Origin: Streptococcaceae bacterium AF77-01CM03A | GTDB taxonomy: Bacteria > Bacillota > Bacilli > Lactobacillales > Streptococcaceae | Length of the DNA stretch: 64,000 bases | Direction of reading: 5' to 3' | Assembly: GCA_027665725.1 (NCBI GenBank) | Contig: JAQDDS010000001.1 | Span: 310,001-374,000, forward strand | Part shown: positions 43,158 through 51,092 of the stretch, piece after piece | Layout of the letters: each line of letters starts with the position of its first letter | Numbering within the stretch: position 1 is the first letter of the stretch | Notes under the pieces: generated by a model | The model's database searches: none | What the model was told of the DNA's origin: nothing | Seen by the model: only the letters and a program-made list of their open reading frames with translations | Program-made: the position numbers and the translations under genes

Positions 43158-43505
43158 ATGAATCCATTAATCCAAAGCTTGACTGAAGGTCAACTTCGTA
43201 CAGATATCCCTTCATTCCGTCCTGGTGACACTGTTCGTGTACACGCGAAAGTTGTCGAAGGAAACCGTGAACGTATCCAGATTTTTGAAGGTGTTGTTAT
43301 TGCACGTAAAGGTGCTGGCATCTCAGAAAACTACACAGTTCGTAAAATCTCTAACGGTGTAGGTGTTGAACGTATCTTCCCAATCCACACTCCACGTGTT
43401 GAAAAGATCGAAGTTGTTCGTTACGGTAAAGTACGTCGTGCGAAATTGTACTACTTGCGTGCTCTTCAAGGTAAGGCAGCTCGTATCAAAGAAATCCGTC
43501 GTTAA
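43158..43505 (+). CDS. rplS: 50S ribosomal protein L19
   Basis: A 115-residue ribosomal protein at the 30S-50S interface. [16 protein letters not shown] and the C-terminal RRAKLYYLR are family marks. AGGAG precedes the ATG. It is a single-gene transcript with a structured leader and its own terminator, so it is probably controlled by L19 itself. Confidence 0.97.
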
Positions 43506-43514
43506 TTCGATGAA

Positions 43515-43544
43515 AAAAACTCTGCTCATTCGGCAGGGTTTTTC
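43515..43544 (+). terminator. Terminator of rplS
   Basis: AAACTCTGC/GCAGGGTTT stem (one wobble pair) with T run, ending just before the tRNA. Confidence 0.85.
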
Positions 43545-43548
43545 TCTA

Positions 43549-43620
43549 GCTCCCTTAGTTCAATGGATATAACAACTCCCTCCTAAGGAGTAGTTGCAGG
43601 TTCGATTCCTGCAGGGGGCA
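43549..43620 (+). tRNA. tRNA-Arg (anticodon CCU)
   Basis: 72 bases fold as a cloverleaf. The acceptor stem is GCTCCCT/AGGGGGC with one T-G pair, and the anticodon stem is ACTCC/GGAGT. The loop CTCCTAA gives anticodon CCT, reading AGG. The T arm is TGCAG-GTTCGAT-CTGCA-like with a standard TTCGA loop. The 3' CCA is not encoded. It stands alone, just behind the rplS terminator and before another terminator. Confidence 0.93.
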
Positions 43621-43631
43621 GAACTAGACAC

Positions 43632-43659
43632 AAAAACACTGAATCATCAGTGTTTTTTT
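43632..43659 (+). terminator. Terminator after tRNA-Arg
   Basis: AAAAACACTGA/TCAGTGTTTTT stem with a 4-base loop and T run. Confidence 0.92.
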
Positions 43660-43746
43660 GTTACTTTTTATCTCATAAGCTAACAATCGTGAGTAATGAG
43701 AAGAATTGAAAATATAGAGAGATCAGTGAAATCGCTCTCTTATTTA

Positions 43747-43755
43747 TGTTATAAT
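43747..43755 (+). promoter_or_regulatory. Extended -10 promoter of the gene at 43782
   Basis: TGT-TATAAT, then an AGGGAG ribosome site. Confidence 0.75.
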
Positions 43756-43781
43756 AGGCATAGAATGTTAGGGAGAAAAAG

Positions 43782-44654
43782 ATGAAAAAAGGCTTATTAA
43801 TTGGCTGTTTATCCACGGCTATACTATTTGCAATGTTGATAGTACTTAGTCCTATTATTGCTATGATGGATATGTGGGGTCTATTTGCCCATGCAAGTCG
43901 GAATGAACTTGAGCAAGCAGTGCATCGCTCTTATGAGAACTATGGTCTAACAGGTCAGTTTGAGTTAGAAAAATATGAAAAAAACTATACAAGCGTAGGA
44001 GGCTTTGTAATCCATGGTACTTACACTGAAAATATAGATGGTAAAACCTATCAGGCTAAGTCTCGATTTGAATACTATACTCGCGCTTCGGAAAAAGAAA
44101 CGTATAGAAAGACTGATGCGGAAGTAGATTATAAACAAAACAAAAAAATTTATCACGCTTTTCCAGAATTAGCTTATTTTGGAATTGAGATTAGTCCAGG
44201 CACTAGCGAATTTTTAAAAACATTGGAGACTTCAATAACAGATCCTAAAATGACTGATTTGAAGTACGAAGGGATTGATTTTCAATTTAATAGTAAATCT
44301 GGCAACATGAATCTTTATGATGAAATCTTAGAGGAAAATAAAAAAAATGGACAAGCATTACAAGGGATGTATCCTATGGATGCTCAATATCTTTTCCAAA
44401 AAGATATTTTTATACCAGAATTTCAATTTCGATACTACACTCCAGAAGACAAGAAGGATCAGTTATATGATGCCTATCTTAAAGACATTGAATCGCAAAT
44501 GAAAGAATTTTTTAACAATCAACCCCTTCCAAGCAGTCTTTATGCTGTAAAGATTGATAAATATGAGGGGAATAAACTTGTTAATAATAGTGGTGGCTAT
44601 TATGTGAAGATTGAGAATCGTCAAGTTGTGGAGTTTATCAAAGATTTACAGTAG
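43782..44654 (+). CDS. Unrecognised membrane-anchored protein, 290 residues
   Basis: I do not recognise the family. A hydrophobic segment at about 4-29 anchors a long, polar, probably extracellular domain rich in Tyr, Lys and Glu. LIGC at 6-9 resembles a lipobox, but the hydrophobic part before it is too short and the hydrophobic stretch goes on after it, so a plain membrane anchor is more likely. AT-rich and Asn/Lys-rich compared with neighbours. AGGGAG precedes the ATG. A 3-helix membrane protein gene follows, possibly in the same transcript. Confidence 0.78.
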   Translation: MKKGLLIGCLSTAILFAMLIVLSPIIAMMDMWGLFAHASRNELEQAVHRSYENYGLTGQFELEKYEKNYTSVGGFVIHGTYTENIDGKTYQAKSRFEYYTRASEKETYRKTDAEVDYKQNKKIYHAFPELAYFGIEISPGTSEFLKTLETSITDPKMTDLKYEGIDFQFNSKSGNMNLYDEILEENKKNGQALQGMYPMDAQYLFQKDIFIPEFQFRYYTPEDKKDQLYDAYLKDIESQMKEFFNNQPLPSSLYAVKIDKYEGNKLVNNSGGYYVKIENRQVVEFIKDLQ

Positions 44655-44662
44655 GAGTTGCT

Positions 44663-44689
44663 ATGATAAGGCTGTTCAACTGTTCATAA
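44663..44689 (+). CDS. Possible 8-residue ORF between two membrane protein genes
   Basis: ATG at 44663 has a perfect AGGAG five bases upstream (overlapping the previous stop codon) and reads MIRLFNCS before TAA. It could be a leader peptide, a coupling device or the remnant of a lost gene. No homology can be claimed at this length. Confidence 0.25.
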   Translation: MIRLFNCS

Positions 44690-44715
44690 TGTAGGAAAAA
44701 GAGGAAATTGATTCA

Positions 44716-45189
44716 ATGACCCAAGAAGAATACTTGCAATTAAAAAAAGAATATAAAATTCGACTAGTATTAGTCATAGTTCTATTCGTATTATTTTCTA
44801 TCCTAAGTATCTTGCTTATCATAAATCTCAATAGATTTATCCCACTAGGCGCGACAGCCATGGCTACAGTTGTGCCATTTAACCATTTTTTACTCGTTCC
44901 ACTTTGGGAAGAGAAAAAAGCGATAGAGGAAGAGCATCCTGAATGGAAGGACCTTAGTACAAGTAGAGTGAAGGTCCCATCGTCAGAAACGAGTAAACGG
45001 AACTTGGCAGCTGTTGGAAGTGTCATTGCTTTGTTCTTCTCATTTGCCTTACTCTATAGGCCTGCTAAGGTATACCAGAAGGTCCCTACTGCCGATGAAA
45101 TAAAGAACCTTCCCAAGATTGAGAACAAGGGTATTCCTAAACTTGATACTAAGAAAATTCCAAGTATAAAAAGGGAATCAGAAGAATAA
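44716..45189 (+). CDS. Unrecognised membrane protein, 157 residues
   Basis: No family recognised. There are three hydrophobic segments (about 16-38, 43-63 and 97-114) and a Lys- and Pro-rich C-terminal tail with the repeated pattern IxxLPKIENKGIPKLDTKKIP. GAGGAAA is the ribosome site, rather far from the ATG. It lies 61 bases after the previous membrane protein gene with no terminator between them, and the two may work together. Confidence 0.75.
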   Translation: MTQEEYLQLKKEYKIRLVLVIVLFVLFSILSILLIINLNRFIPLGATAMATVVPFNHFLLVPLWEEKKAIEEEHPEWKDLSTSRVKVPSSETSKRNLAAVGSVIALFFSFALLYRPAKVYQKVPTADEIKNLPKIENKGIPKLDTKKIPSIKRESEE

Positions 45190-45203
45190 TCTGTAATTTA
45201 AAA

Positions 45204-45250
45204 CACCCCAGGAGTTAGTTTTTTATCTCTAACTTCTGAGGTGCTTTTTT
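45204..45250. terminator. Terminator between the 157-residue protein and the HAD gene
   Basis: A 15-bp stem with one mismatch (CACCCCAGGAGTTAG against its partner) and T run on the plus strand. A shorter T run on the minus strand may also serve the HAD gene. Confidence 0.82.
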
Positions 45251-45264
45251 ATATTCTAATATTT

Positions 45265-46071
45265 TTACAAGACCCAAGTACGAATCGCATGGGCTACACC
45301 AGATTCATCATTTGTTTTGGTGATGTATTTGGCGATTTTTTTGAGTTCTGGGTTTCCGTTTTCCATAACAACTGGGTTACCAACGACTTCAAGCATAGCA
45401 CGGTCATTTTCTTCGTCACCGATAGCCATAGTCTCATCTTTTGTTAATCCTAGTTTTTCAGCCAGATGTATAATAGCTGAACCTTTATCTACACCTTTTT
45501 TGAGAAGTTCGAGGTAGAATGGTGCGGACTTATTAATAGAGTAGCGTTCATAAAATTCTGCAGGAATCTTTTCGATGGCAACATCGAGAATCTCAGGCTC
45601 ATCGATAAACATACACTTGACGATTTTCTTGTCAGCCATTTCTTCAGGAGTGCGGTAAAAGATAGGCATGCTGACGAGGGTTGATTCGTGTACGGTATAT
45701 TTACCAATATTGCGATTGGCAGTATAGATACCATCCTTAGTAATGGCATGCATGTGAACGTCTAGTTTACGGCTGAGAAATTCCATATCCAGATAGTCTT
45801 CGTAGGACAAGGATTCACTGATAATCTCATGTCCTGTAGCAGTTTCTTGGACAAGGGCGCCGTTGAAGGTAACAACATAGTCGCCCTCATCTCTCAACTG
45901 TAAGTCGTCAAGGAGTTTAGCAACACCGGCAATAGGACGACCTGTTGCAATCACAACCTTAACACCAGCTTGTTTGGCGTCTTGGATAGCTGCAAAGACT
46001 TCTGGCGTAATTTCTTTCTTGCTATTGACTAGGGTACCATCGATATCGACAGCGATTAGTTTTATACTCAT
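45265..46071 (-). CDS. Cof-type HAD-IIB sugar phosphatase
   Basis: A 268-residue haloacid-dehalogenase phosphatase. Nucleophile Asp9 and Asp11 lie in AVDIDGT; motif II TGRP and motif IV GDEENDRAM are present. It is similar to YidA/Cof proteins that dephosphorylate sugar phosphates, with the exact substrate unknown. It starts 12 bases after the HD gene, with AGAGGAAA as ribosome site overlapping the HD stop, so the two are one operon. Confidence 0.88.
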   Translation of the reverse strand: MSIKLIAVDIDGTLVNSKKEITPEVFAAIQDAKQAGVKVVIATGRPIAGVAKLLDDLQLRDEGDYVVTFNGALVQETATGHEIISESLSYEDYLDMEFLSRKLDVHMHAITKDGIYTANRNIGKYTVHESTLVSMPIFYRTPEEMADKKIVKCMFIDEPEILDVAIEKIPAEFYERYSINKSAPFYLELLKKGVDKGSAIIHLAEKLGLTKDETMAIGDEENDRAMLEVVGNPVVMENGNPELKKIAKYITKTNDESGVAHAIRTWVL

Positions 46072-46083
46072 AAATTTCCTCTA

Positions 46084-47388
46084 TTATTTCTTATCTGGGG
46101 TAAAATGATCATTCTCAATCAAATGTGAAAATTGTTGAATGATACTCGTGAAAATACTGTTTTGCTTAAGCATTTCTTTAGGGAAGTAGAAACGGTTGTC
46201 ACCATGACGGCTTCCTGCAAGAGATTGAACGATAGGAGATAGGCTAGAAAGTTCTGCCAGTTCGCCATTTTTTTGGACGATTTCAATCTGTGTTCTTGGA
46301 TTTTCGGACTCTGGTCGGTAAATATCGTATGGAAGGTCGAAATTTTTATGAATTGCAGTATAGTAGTTAGGGTCAAAACCGATTTCTTCGACAAAATTCC
46401 TCATGATTACAAGTTGGTCTTGGTCATCCTGTGAAAAAGTAATAGATTTGAAGACCTTACGGTTGATAAAACGTTGCGAAAGATCAGCTAAAATCTTGTC
46501 TGTACTTGTCATCCAGAGTTGGAAGTAGGTATTCATAACTCCGTCATCTAGTGCTAGATAATCAGACAAGCAAACGTTTTTTTCAAAGAATGGTAGTAAG
46601 TGTGGAGAGGTTAGGGCAAAGAAGTCCTTGTTTTCTGGATAGAGTTCTTTGGCACGTTTCAAAAGATTTTGCAGAAGAACCTCCATGGCCCGTGTAGCTG
46701 GGTGGAAATACACCTGCATGTACATCTGGTAACGACTGAGAACATAATCTTCGATGGCGTGCATCCCATTACGCTGAAAGGCGATTCCATTTTCAACAGG
46801 ACGAATAACACGAAGGATACGAGTCAGATCAAACTGGCCATAAAAAGCACCGGTAAAGTAGGAGTCGCGAAGGAGATAGTCCATGCGGTCCGCATCAATC
46901 TGACTAGAAATCAACTGAACCACCTGTTTGTTTGGATAAGTGTGGTCGATAACGCTGGCAACCTTCTTAGGAAAGTCTGGAGCGACCTGTAAAAGAACCT
47001 GGTGAATCTCTGTTTCAGGGCTTTGGATAATTTCCTGGGTAATAGCCTCATGGTCAGTGTCAAAGAGATTTTCAAAAGTATGAGAGTAGGCTCCATGTCC
47101 AAGGTCGTGGAGAAGCGCTGCAGTCATGGTCAAGAGAGACTCATTGGAATCCCATTCTTCAGGGTATTTTTCTTCGAAAATTTCAGTGATTTGACGGGCA
47201 ATTTCATAGACGCCCAAACAGTGAGAAAAACGACTATGCTCTCCACCATGAAAGGTATAGCTAGATGTCCCTAACTGTTTGATACGACGGAGCCGTTGAA
47301 ATTCTTTGGTATTGATCAAGTCGTAAATGACTTGATTGTTGACATGGATATAGTTGTGAACAGGGTCACGAAATACTTTTTCATTCAT
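46084..47388 (-). CDS. HD-domain phosphohydrolase (YwfO type)
   Basis: A 434-residue HD-superfamily enzyme of the dGTPase/SAMHD1-like group. The metal site shows His56 (HSRFSHCLGV) and His94-Asp95 (LLHDLGHGAYSH), plus a later DxxD-like DADRMDYLLRD segment. Bacterial relatives hydrolyse nucleoside triphosphates. The frame is open upstream to 47520, but MNEKVFRDPVHNY is the family start. That ATG has no Shine-Dalgarno: a perfect extended -10 lies six bases upstream, predicting a leaderless mRNA. Confidence 0.87.
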   Translation of the reverse strand: MNEKVFRDPVHNYIHVNNQVIYDLINTKEFQRLRRIKQLGTSSYTFHGGEHSRFSHCLGVYEIARQITEIFEEKYPEEWDSNESLLTMTAALLHDLGHGAYSHTFENLFDTDHEAITQEIIQSPETEIHQVLLQVAPDFPKKVASVIDHTYPNKQVVQLISSQIDADRMDYLLRDSYFTGAFYGQFDLTRILRVIRPVENGIAFQRNGMHAIEDYVLSRYQMYMQVYFHPATRAMEVLLQNLLKRAKELYPENKDFFALTSPHLLPFFEKNVCLSDYLALDDGVMNTYFQLWMTSTDKILADLSQRFINRKVFKSITFSQDDQDQLVIMRNFVEEIGFDPNYYTAIHKNFDLPYDIYRPESENPRTQIEIVQKNGELAELSSLSPIVQSLAGSRHGDNRFYFPKEMLKQNSIFTSIIQQFSHLIENDHFTPDKK

Positions 47389-47394
47389 AAGAAC

Positions 47395-47403
47395 ATTATA
47401 GCA
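47395..47403 (-). promoter_or_regulatory. Extended -10 promoter of the HD gene (minus strand), six bases before the ATG
   Basis: On the minus strand, TGC-TATAAT is separated from the ATG at 47388 by six bases. Same spacing as at 578-593. Confidence 0.72.
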
Positions 47404-47418
47404 AATTCCTTGGCTTTT

Positions 47419-47427
47419 TGGTAAAAT
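47419..47427 (+). promoter_or_regulatory. Extended -10 promoter of the DUF1934 gene
   Basis: TGG-TAAAAT. It lies back to back with the HD promoter, about 15 bases apart. Confidence 0.62.
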
Positions 47428-47460
47428 AGTAGGGATAAGTGAGAAGAAAGAGGAACTCTT

Positions 47461-47838
47461 GTGAAGATTAGAATGAGAAATACTATCCAGTTCGATGAAC
47501 AATTGGAAGTAATCGACCAACTTTATGATGTAGAACTACGTGAAAAGGGGGAGTTTTCCTATCTTCTTTTCTATAATGAAGAGCAAGAAAAGGTTGTGAT
47601 TAAGTTTCAAGAAGAAGAGCTCGTCATGACGCGTTTCTCAAATCCCAAGACTATCATGCGTTTTCTCAAGGATTCTGATAGTTTAGCCTATATTCCAACA
47701 CCTATGGGGATGCAGGGGTTTATCGTCCAAACAAGCCATTATGAAGTTGGTGAAGCAAAGATTGAACTAGCCTATCAACTACAAAACAAAGAAGGAGTTG
47801 CTTTTGCCAACTACCGATTAGAAATTACTTGGGGATAA
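47461..47838 (+). CDS. DUF1934 family protein (YwiB type)
   Basis: A 125-residue small beta-barrel, calycin-like protein of unknown function. MKIRMRNTIQFDEQLEVIDQ-type start and an all-beta pattern fit DUF1934. It starts with GTG, with AGAGGA six bases upstream. A later ATG (47473) would remove four residues. It is divergent from the HD gene and followed by a repeat element. Confidence 0.82.
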   Translation: MKIRMRNTIQFDEQLEVIDQLYDVELREKGEFSYLLFYNEEQEKVVIKFQEEELVMTRFSNPKTIMRFLKDSDSLAYIPTPMGMQGFIVQTSHYEVGEAKIELAYQLQNKEGVAFANYRLEITWG

Positions 47839-47844
47839 GAAAAA

Positions 47845-48020
47845 GAGGCTGGGACAAAAGTTCTAGCCTCTCAATTGTCTTTGGATTGTCGAGCAAGACG
47901 CAGTGGTTGAGTGGGCTCTACTACGCTGATTTCATCAGCTTTTACAGCCCTACTCAACTGTGCGGAGGTGGGACGACGAAATCGAATTCTAACGAATTAC
48001 CGATTTCTGTCCCACTCTCA
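47845..48020. repeat. 176-bp repeat with three nested hairpins (MITE-like)
   Basis: The ends are imperfect inverted repeats (GAGGCTGGGACAAAA and, reversed, GAGAGTGGGACAGAA). Inside are (1) GAGGCTGGGAC pairing with GTTCTAGCCTC at the left end, (2) a cruciform at 47906-47958 with GTTGAGT/ACTCAAC, GGGCT/AGCCC and GCTGAT/ATCAGC, and (3) GTGGGAC/GTCCCAC at 47968-48015 with GAAATCG/CGATTTC and AATTC/GAATT inside. I recall very similar sequences in many mitis-group genomes. On the minus strand the left hairpin ends in a T run and can terminate the helicase gene. The right end includes the helicase stop codon. It encodes no credible protein. Confidence 0.72.
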
Positions 48021-49100
48021 TTTGATATACAGTTCCTGATTTTTCAAGACGATTTCCCGTACACTTGCAAATTTCTTCAGTTTTTTGAGGTCTTCTGGAT
48101 GGGTTACAAGGGTGATGACATAGCCATCTTTACCCATACGTCCGGTACGTCCAGCTCGGTGAGTATAGGTTTCAATATCTCTTGGGACGTCGAAATTGAC
48201 AACACATTCCAAGCTATCAATGTCGATACCACGAGCCAGAAGGTCTGTCGCAAGAAGGAGTGTCAGTTGATTATCTTTGAACTTTTCTAAGATAACTTTT
48301 CTAAATTTAACGTTGACATCACTCGCAAGCGAAACAACTAAAATATCACGATACTGCAATTTTTCCTCAGCACTTCCAAGGTCTGACAAGCTGTTAAAGA
48401 AGACAAGTCCACGGAAATCATCGACATGTGCTAGCTTCCGAAGCATATCTACTCGGTGACGTTGGTCTACTTGCATGTAGAAGTGTTGAATATTGTCTAA
48501 CTTTTGATCAGAGAGGTCAATGGTGCGCGTGTTAGCTGCAATCTTATCTTGGTCAAACTTGGTAGTGGCACTCATGTAAATAAGTTGATGGTCACGAGGT
48601 GCATAGTTGGTAATTTTTTCAACAAAATGAATTTGAGAATCATCAAGGAGTTGGTCAAATTCATCAAGAATGATAGTCTCCACATTCATCATTTTGATTT
48701 TTTTCAATTTGATGAGTTCAAAGATACGCCCAGGTGTTCCAATCAAGATTTCTGGTCCTTTTTTGAGCCGTTCAATCTGACGTTTCTGGCTCGAACCGGA
48801 TAGAAATAGCTGAGCTGTTAATCCGATAGCCTCACCCCAAGTTTTAGTGACTTCAAAAATTTGTCCAGCAAGTTCAGTATTAGGGGCTAAAATCAAGAGT
48901 TGCTGGGCTTTTTTCTTTTGCAGTTTGAGAAGACTAGGTAGGAGATAGGCTAAAGTCTTCCCTGTACCAGTAGGACTGACTCCAAGTAGGGTTTCTCCGT
49001 CTAAAATCGGATCAAAAAGCTGAGTTTGAATGGGGGTGAATTCTTGGAACCCCAGTTGGTCAATCAATTCTTGCCATTCGGTAGGTAGTTTGGTTATCAT
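48018..49100 (-). CDS. DEAD-box RNA helicase family protein
   Basis: A 360-residue two-domain helicase. The Q motif is around Gln25, motif I SPTGTGKT at 42-49, motif II DEFD at 146-149 (not DEAD), motif III SAT at 177-179, then ARGID and motif VI HRAGRTGR. It has almost no C-terminal extension, so it is shorter than CshA or CshB. Its stop codon lies in the end of the 176-bp repeat. The ATG overlaps the upstream oxidoreductase by four bases. Confidence 0.9.
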   Translation of the reverse strand: MITKLPTEWQELIDQLGFQEFTPIQTQLFDPILDGETLLGVSPTGTGKTLAYLLPSLLKLQKKKAQQLLILAPNTELAGQIFEVTKTWGEAIGLTAQLFLSGSSQKRQIERLKKGPEILIGTPGRIFELIKLKKIKMMNVETIILDEFDQLLDDSQIHFVEKITNYAPRDHQLIYMSATTKFDQDKIAANTRTIDLSDQKLDNIQHFYMQVDQRHRVDMLRKLAHVDDFRGLVFFNSLSDLGSAEEKLQYRDILVVSLASDVNVKFRKVILEKFKDNQLTLLLATDLLARGIDIDSLECVVNFDVPRDIETYTHRAGRTGRMGKDGYVITLVTHPEDLKKLKKFASVREIVLKNQELYIK

Positions 49101-50074
49101 TTTTCTGCCTCAAATCTAATGCCAGCATCCTGGCGCATAGTGTAAAGTAGGTTGTGGATGTGTGTCGCATCATCAATCCAAGATTGGTAGAGAGTTGGGT
49201 CTGCTTGTTTAATCATGTTTGCAAAATTAGTAACTTCCTCAGTCATATTGTGAGGATCTTGCTGGATAGGAAGTTGAAGTTCTTTTCCTTGATGGTCTGT
49301 GAAAATAGCTGATTGAATATGCTCGATTGTATTGAGAGTCAATGTTCCATCAGTCGTATAAATCTCACAAGGAAGATTAGAAGTGATATTCTTTCCTGCT
49401 TTGATGTGTACTTGATAGTTAGGATAGGAGAGGATACCGTCTCCGTTAAGATCAATACTGTTGTCTAGTTGCTGAGCTTGATAGGTTGCACGATTTGGTT
49501 TTCCAAATAAGCGAACAGCTGCATAAATCGGATAAATACCAAGATCCATAAGTGCACCACCTGCAAAACGGTCTGAGAAAACATTAGGAGTATCGCCAGC
49601 AAGGAGGTTAGGCATCTTAGAAGAGTATTTAGCATAGTTAAAATCTGCACCAAGAATTTGCTTGTCTGCAAGAAAGTCTTTGATTGTGGCAAAAGCATCT
49701 TCGTGGTAGTTTCTTGCTGCTTCAAAGATAAAACATTTATTATCTTTAGCCGTTTGAACTAATTCCTGCCATTCTTGTGGTTGAGTGACAGCTGGTTTTT
49801 CAAGGATAACATGTTTTCCAGCAGATAAGGCCATCTTTGCCTGACTAAAATGCAGGGAATTAGGACTAGCAATGTATACCACATCGAATGAATCATTCAA
49901 GAAATCATTTAGCTGATCAAATAGCTTAACGCCCTGATACTGTTCAACAAACTTTTTTGCGGTTTCTATTTTTCTTGAATAAACTGCACCCAGTTGAAAT
50001 TTTCCGCTAGTATGGGCAGCCTCTAGAAAATGATGGCTGATTGAACTAGTTCCTATGATACCAAGTTTTAGCAT
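49097..50074 (-). CDS. Gfo/Idh/MocA family oxidoreductase
   Basis: A 325-residue NAD(P)-dependent oxidoreductase. The N-terminal Rossmann fold begins LGIIGTSSISHHF, and EKPAVTQ near 95-101 holds the family lysine. The substrate is probably a sugar or inositol derivative, but the sequence does not specify it. The ATG at 50074 has AAAGGAG six bases upstream; the open frame to 50110 overlaps the promoter. Co-transcribed with the helicase by a four-base overlap. Confidence 0.87.
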   Translation of the reverse strand: MLKLGIIGTSSISHHFLEAAHTSGKFQLGAVYSRKIETAKKFVEQYQGVKLFDQLNDFLNDSFDVVYIASPNSLHFSQAKMALSAGKHVILEKPAVTQPQEWQELVQTAKDNKCFIFEAARNYHEDAFATIKDFLADKQILGADFNYAKYSSKMPNLLAGDTPNVFSDRFAGGALMDLGIYPIYAAVRLFGKPNRATYQAQQLDNSIDLNGDGILSYPNYQVHIKAGKNITSNLPCEIYTTDGTLTLNTIEHIQSAIFTDHQGKELQLPIQQDPHNMTEEVTNFANMIKQADPTLYQSWIDDATHIHNLLYTMRQDAGIRFEAEK

Positions 50075-50108
50075 AGTTACTCCTTTTCCACAAGTAATGG
50101 TTGATTTC

Positions 50109-50117
50109 ATTATAACA
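50109..50117 (-). promoter_or_regulatory. Extended -10 promoter of the oxidoreductase-helicase operon (minus strand)
   Basis: On the minus strand, TGT-TATAAT is a perfect extended -10, about 34 bases before the start. Confidence 0.72.
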
Positions 50118-50185
50118 TAGAAAGAGTCAACTCGTTACCTTGAGATAATTCTTTTGCTTTGATACTTCGAAATTTCTAGAAAAAA

Positions 50186-50194
50186 TGGTACAAT
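50186..50194 (+). promoter_or_regulatory. Extended -10 promoter of the DUF1275 gene
   Basis: TGG-TACAAT, followed by an AGGAG ribosome site. Confidence 0.62.
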
Positions 50195-50220
50195 AGTCAC
50201 AGTATATTTAGGAGATTAGT

Positions 50221-50904
50221 ATGAGATTATTACCTATGAGAAAAATTTCTCGTCATTCAAAAAGATTGGCGCTTTTTTTGACTTTTTGTGCAGGCTATGT
50301 AGATGCCTATACCTTTATTGTAAGAGGGAATACCTTAGTCGCTGGGCAAACGGGGAATGTGGTATTTTTATCAGTCGGAATCGTTCAGAGAAATTTGGCT
50401 GATGCTGAAATAAAGATATTGACACTGTTATCTTTCATGTTAGGCGTTTTTTTGCTTACGATTTACAAGGAAAAACTTCGCATTGTTAAAAAACCCATTA
50501 TATCACTTATACCATTGGCCATTTTATCATTGATAATTGGATTTATTCCATTGAGTGTAGATAACATGTTTATTGTTCCTCCTCTGGCTTTTTGTATGGG
50601 ACTGGTAACAACGGCTTTCGGAGAGGTTTCAGGGATTGCCTATAACAATGCCTTTATGACGGGAAATATTAAACGCACCATGTTGGCTTTTGGCGAATAT
50701 GTTCGGACCAAGCATACAGCCTTTTTGATGGAAGGATTGATTTTTGTGAGCCTACTAGTTAGTTTCATTCTAGGAGTAGTATTTTCAGCTTACTTAACGA
50801 TTATCTTCAACGAAAAAACGATTTTAGGCGTCCCTATCATGATGAGTATTTTTTATCTAAGTATGGTTTTATCTTCTTTGAAAAAAAGTCTGATAAAAGG
50901 CTGA
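50221..50904 (+). CDS. DUF1275 (YoaK) family membrane protein
   Basis: A 227-residue protein with about six hydrophobic helices. FCAGYVDAYTFIVRGNTLVAGQTGN near the start and YNNAFMTGNIKRT in the middle are the two halves of the family pattern. The function is unknown; a transporter role has been proposed for the family. Single-gene transcript without a clear terminator before the rplU promoter. Confidence 0.84.
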   Translation: MRLLPMRKISRHSKRLALFLTFCAGYVDAYTFIVRGNTLVAGQTGNVVFLSVGIVQRNLADAEIKILTLLSFMLGVFLLTIYKEKLRIVKKPIISLIPLAILSLIIGFIPLSVDNMFIVPPLAFCMGLVTTAFGEVSGIAYNNAFMTGNIKRTMLAFGEYVRTKHTAFLMEGLIFVSLLVSFILGVVFSAYLTIIFNEKTILGVPIMMSIFYLSMVLSSLKKSLIKG

Positions 50905-50921
50905 ATTTTGAGTGAAAATAC

Positions 50922-50950
50922 TTGTCAAAAATTTGGAATCATGCTATACT
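50922..50950 (+). promoter_or_regulatory. Promoter of rplU-prp-rpmA
   Basis: -35 TTGTCA (50922-50927), 17-base spacer, extended -10 TGC-TATACT (50942-50950). Confidence 0.8.
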
Positions 50951-50956
50951 TGTAGA

Positions 50957-51092
50957 GTTGACTATGCACAGTCCTGTGCAACCGCACGAACATCGTTGCT
51001 TGATTCATCAAGTTTAAGTGGTTCGTCCCACGATGCTAGGCGAGTCTTCACAAAAATTCGGGGTAACCCCAAAAAATCATAGGAGGTGCATA
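50957..51092 (+). ncRNA. L21 ribosomal protein leader (probable)
   Basis: A leader of about 136 bases before rplU, typical of Firmicutes. Visible stems are GCACAG/CTGTGC (50966-50979) and GGGG/CCCC (51060-51070), and the middle part is rich in short complementary runs (TTCATCA, GTTCGTCCCACGA). Likely bound by L21 to control its own operon. Confidence 0.65.

Noticed and set aside
47829-48290. Plus-strand open frame of 153 codons over the 176-bp repeat and the helicase gene
   Set aside because: It is made of repeat hairpins and the antisense of a well-conserved helicase, with no ribosome site.
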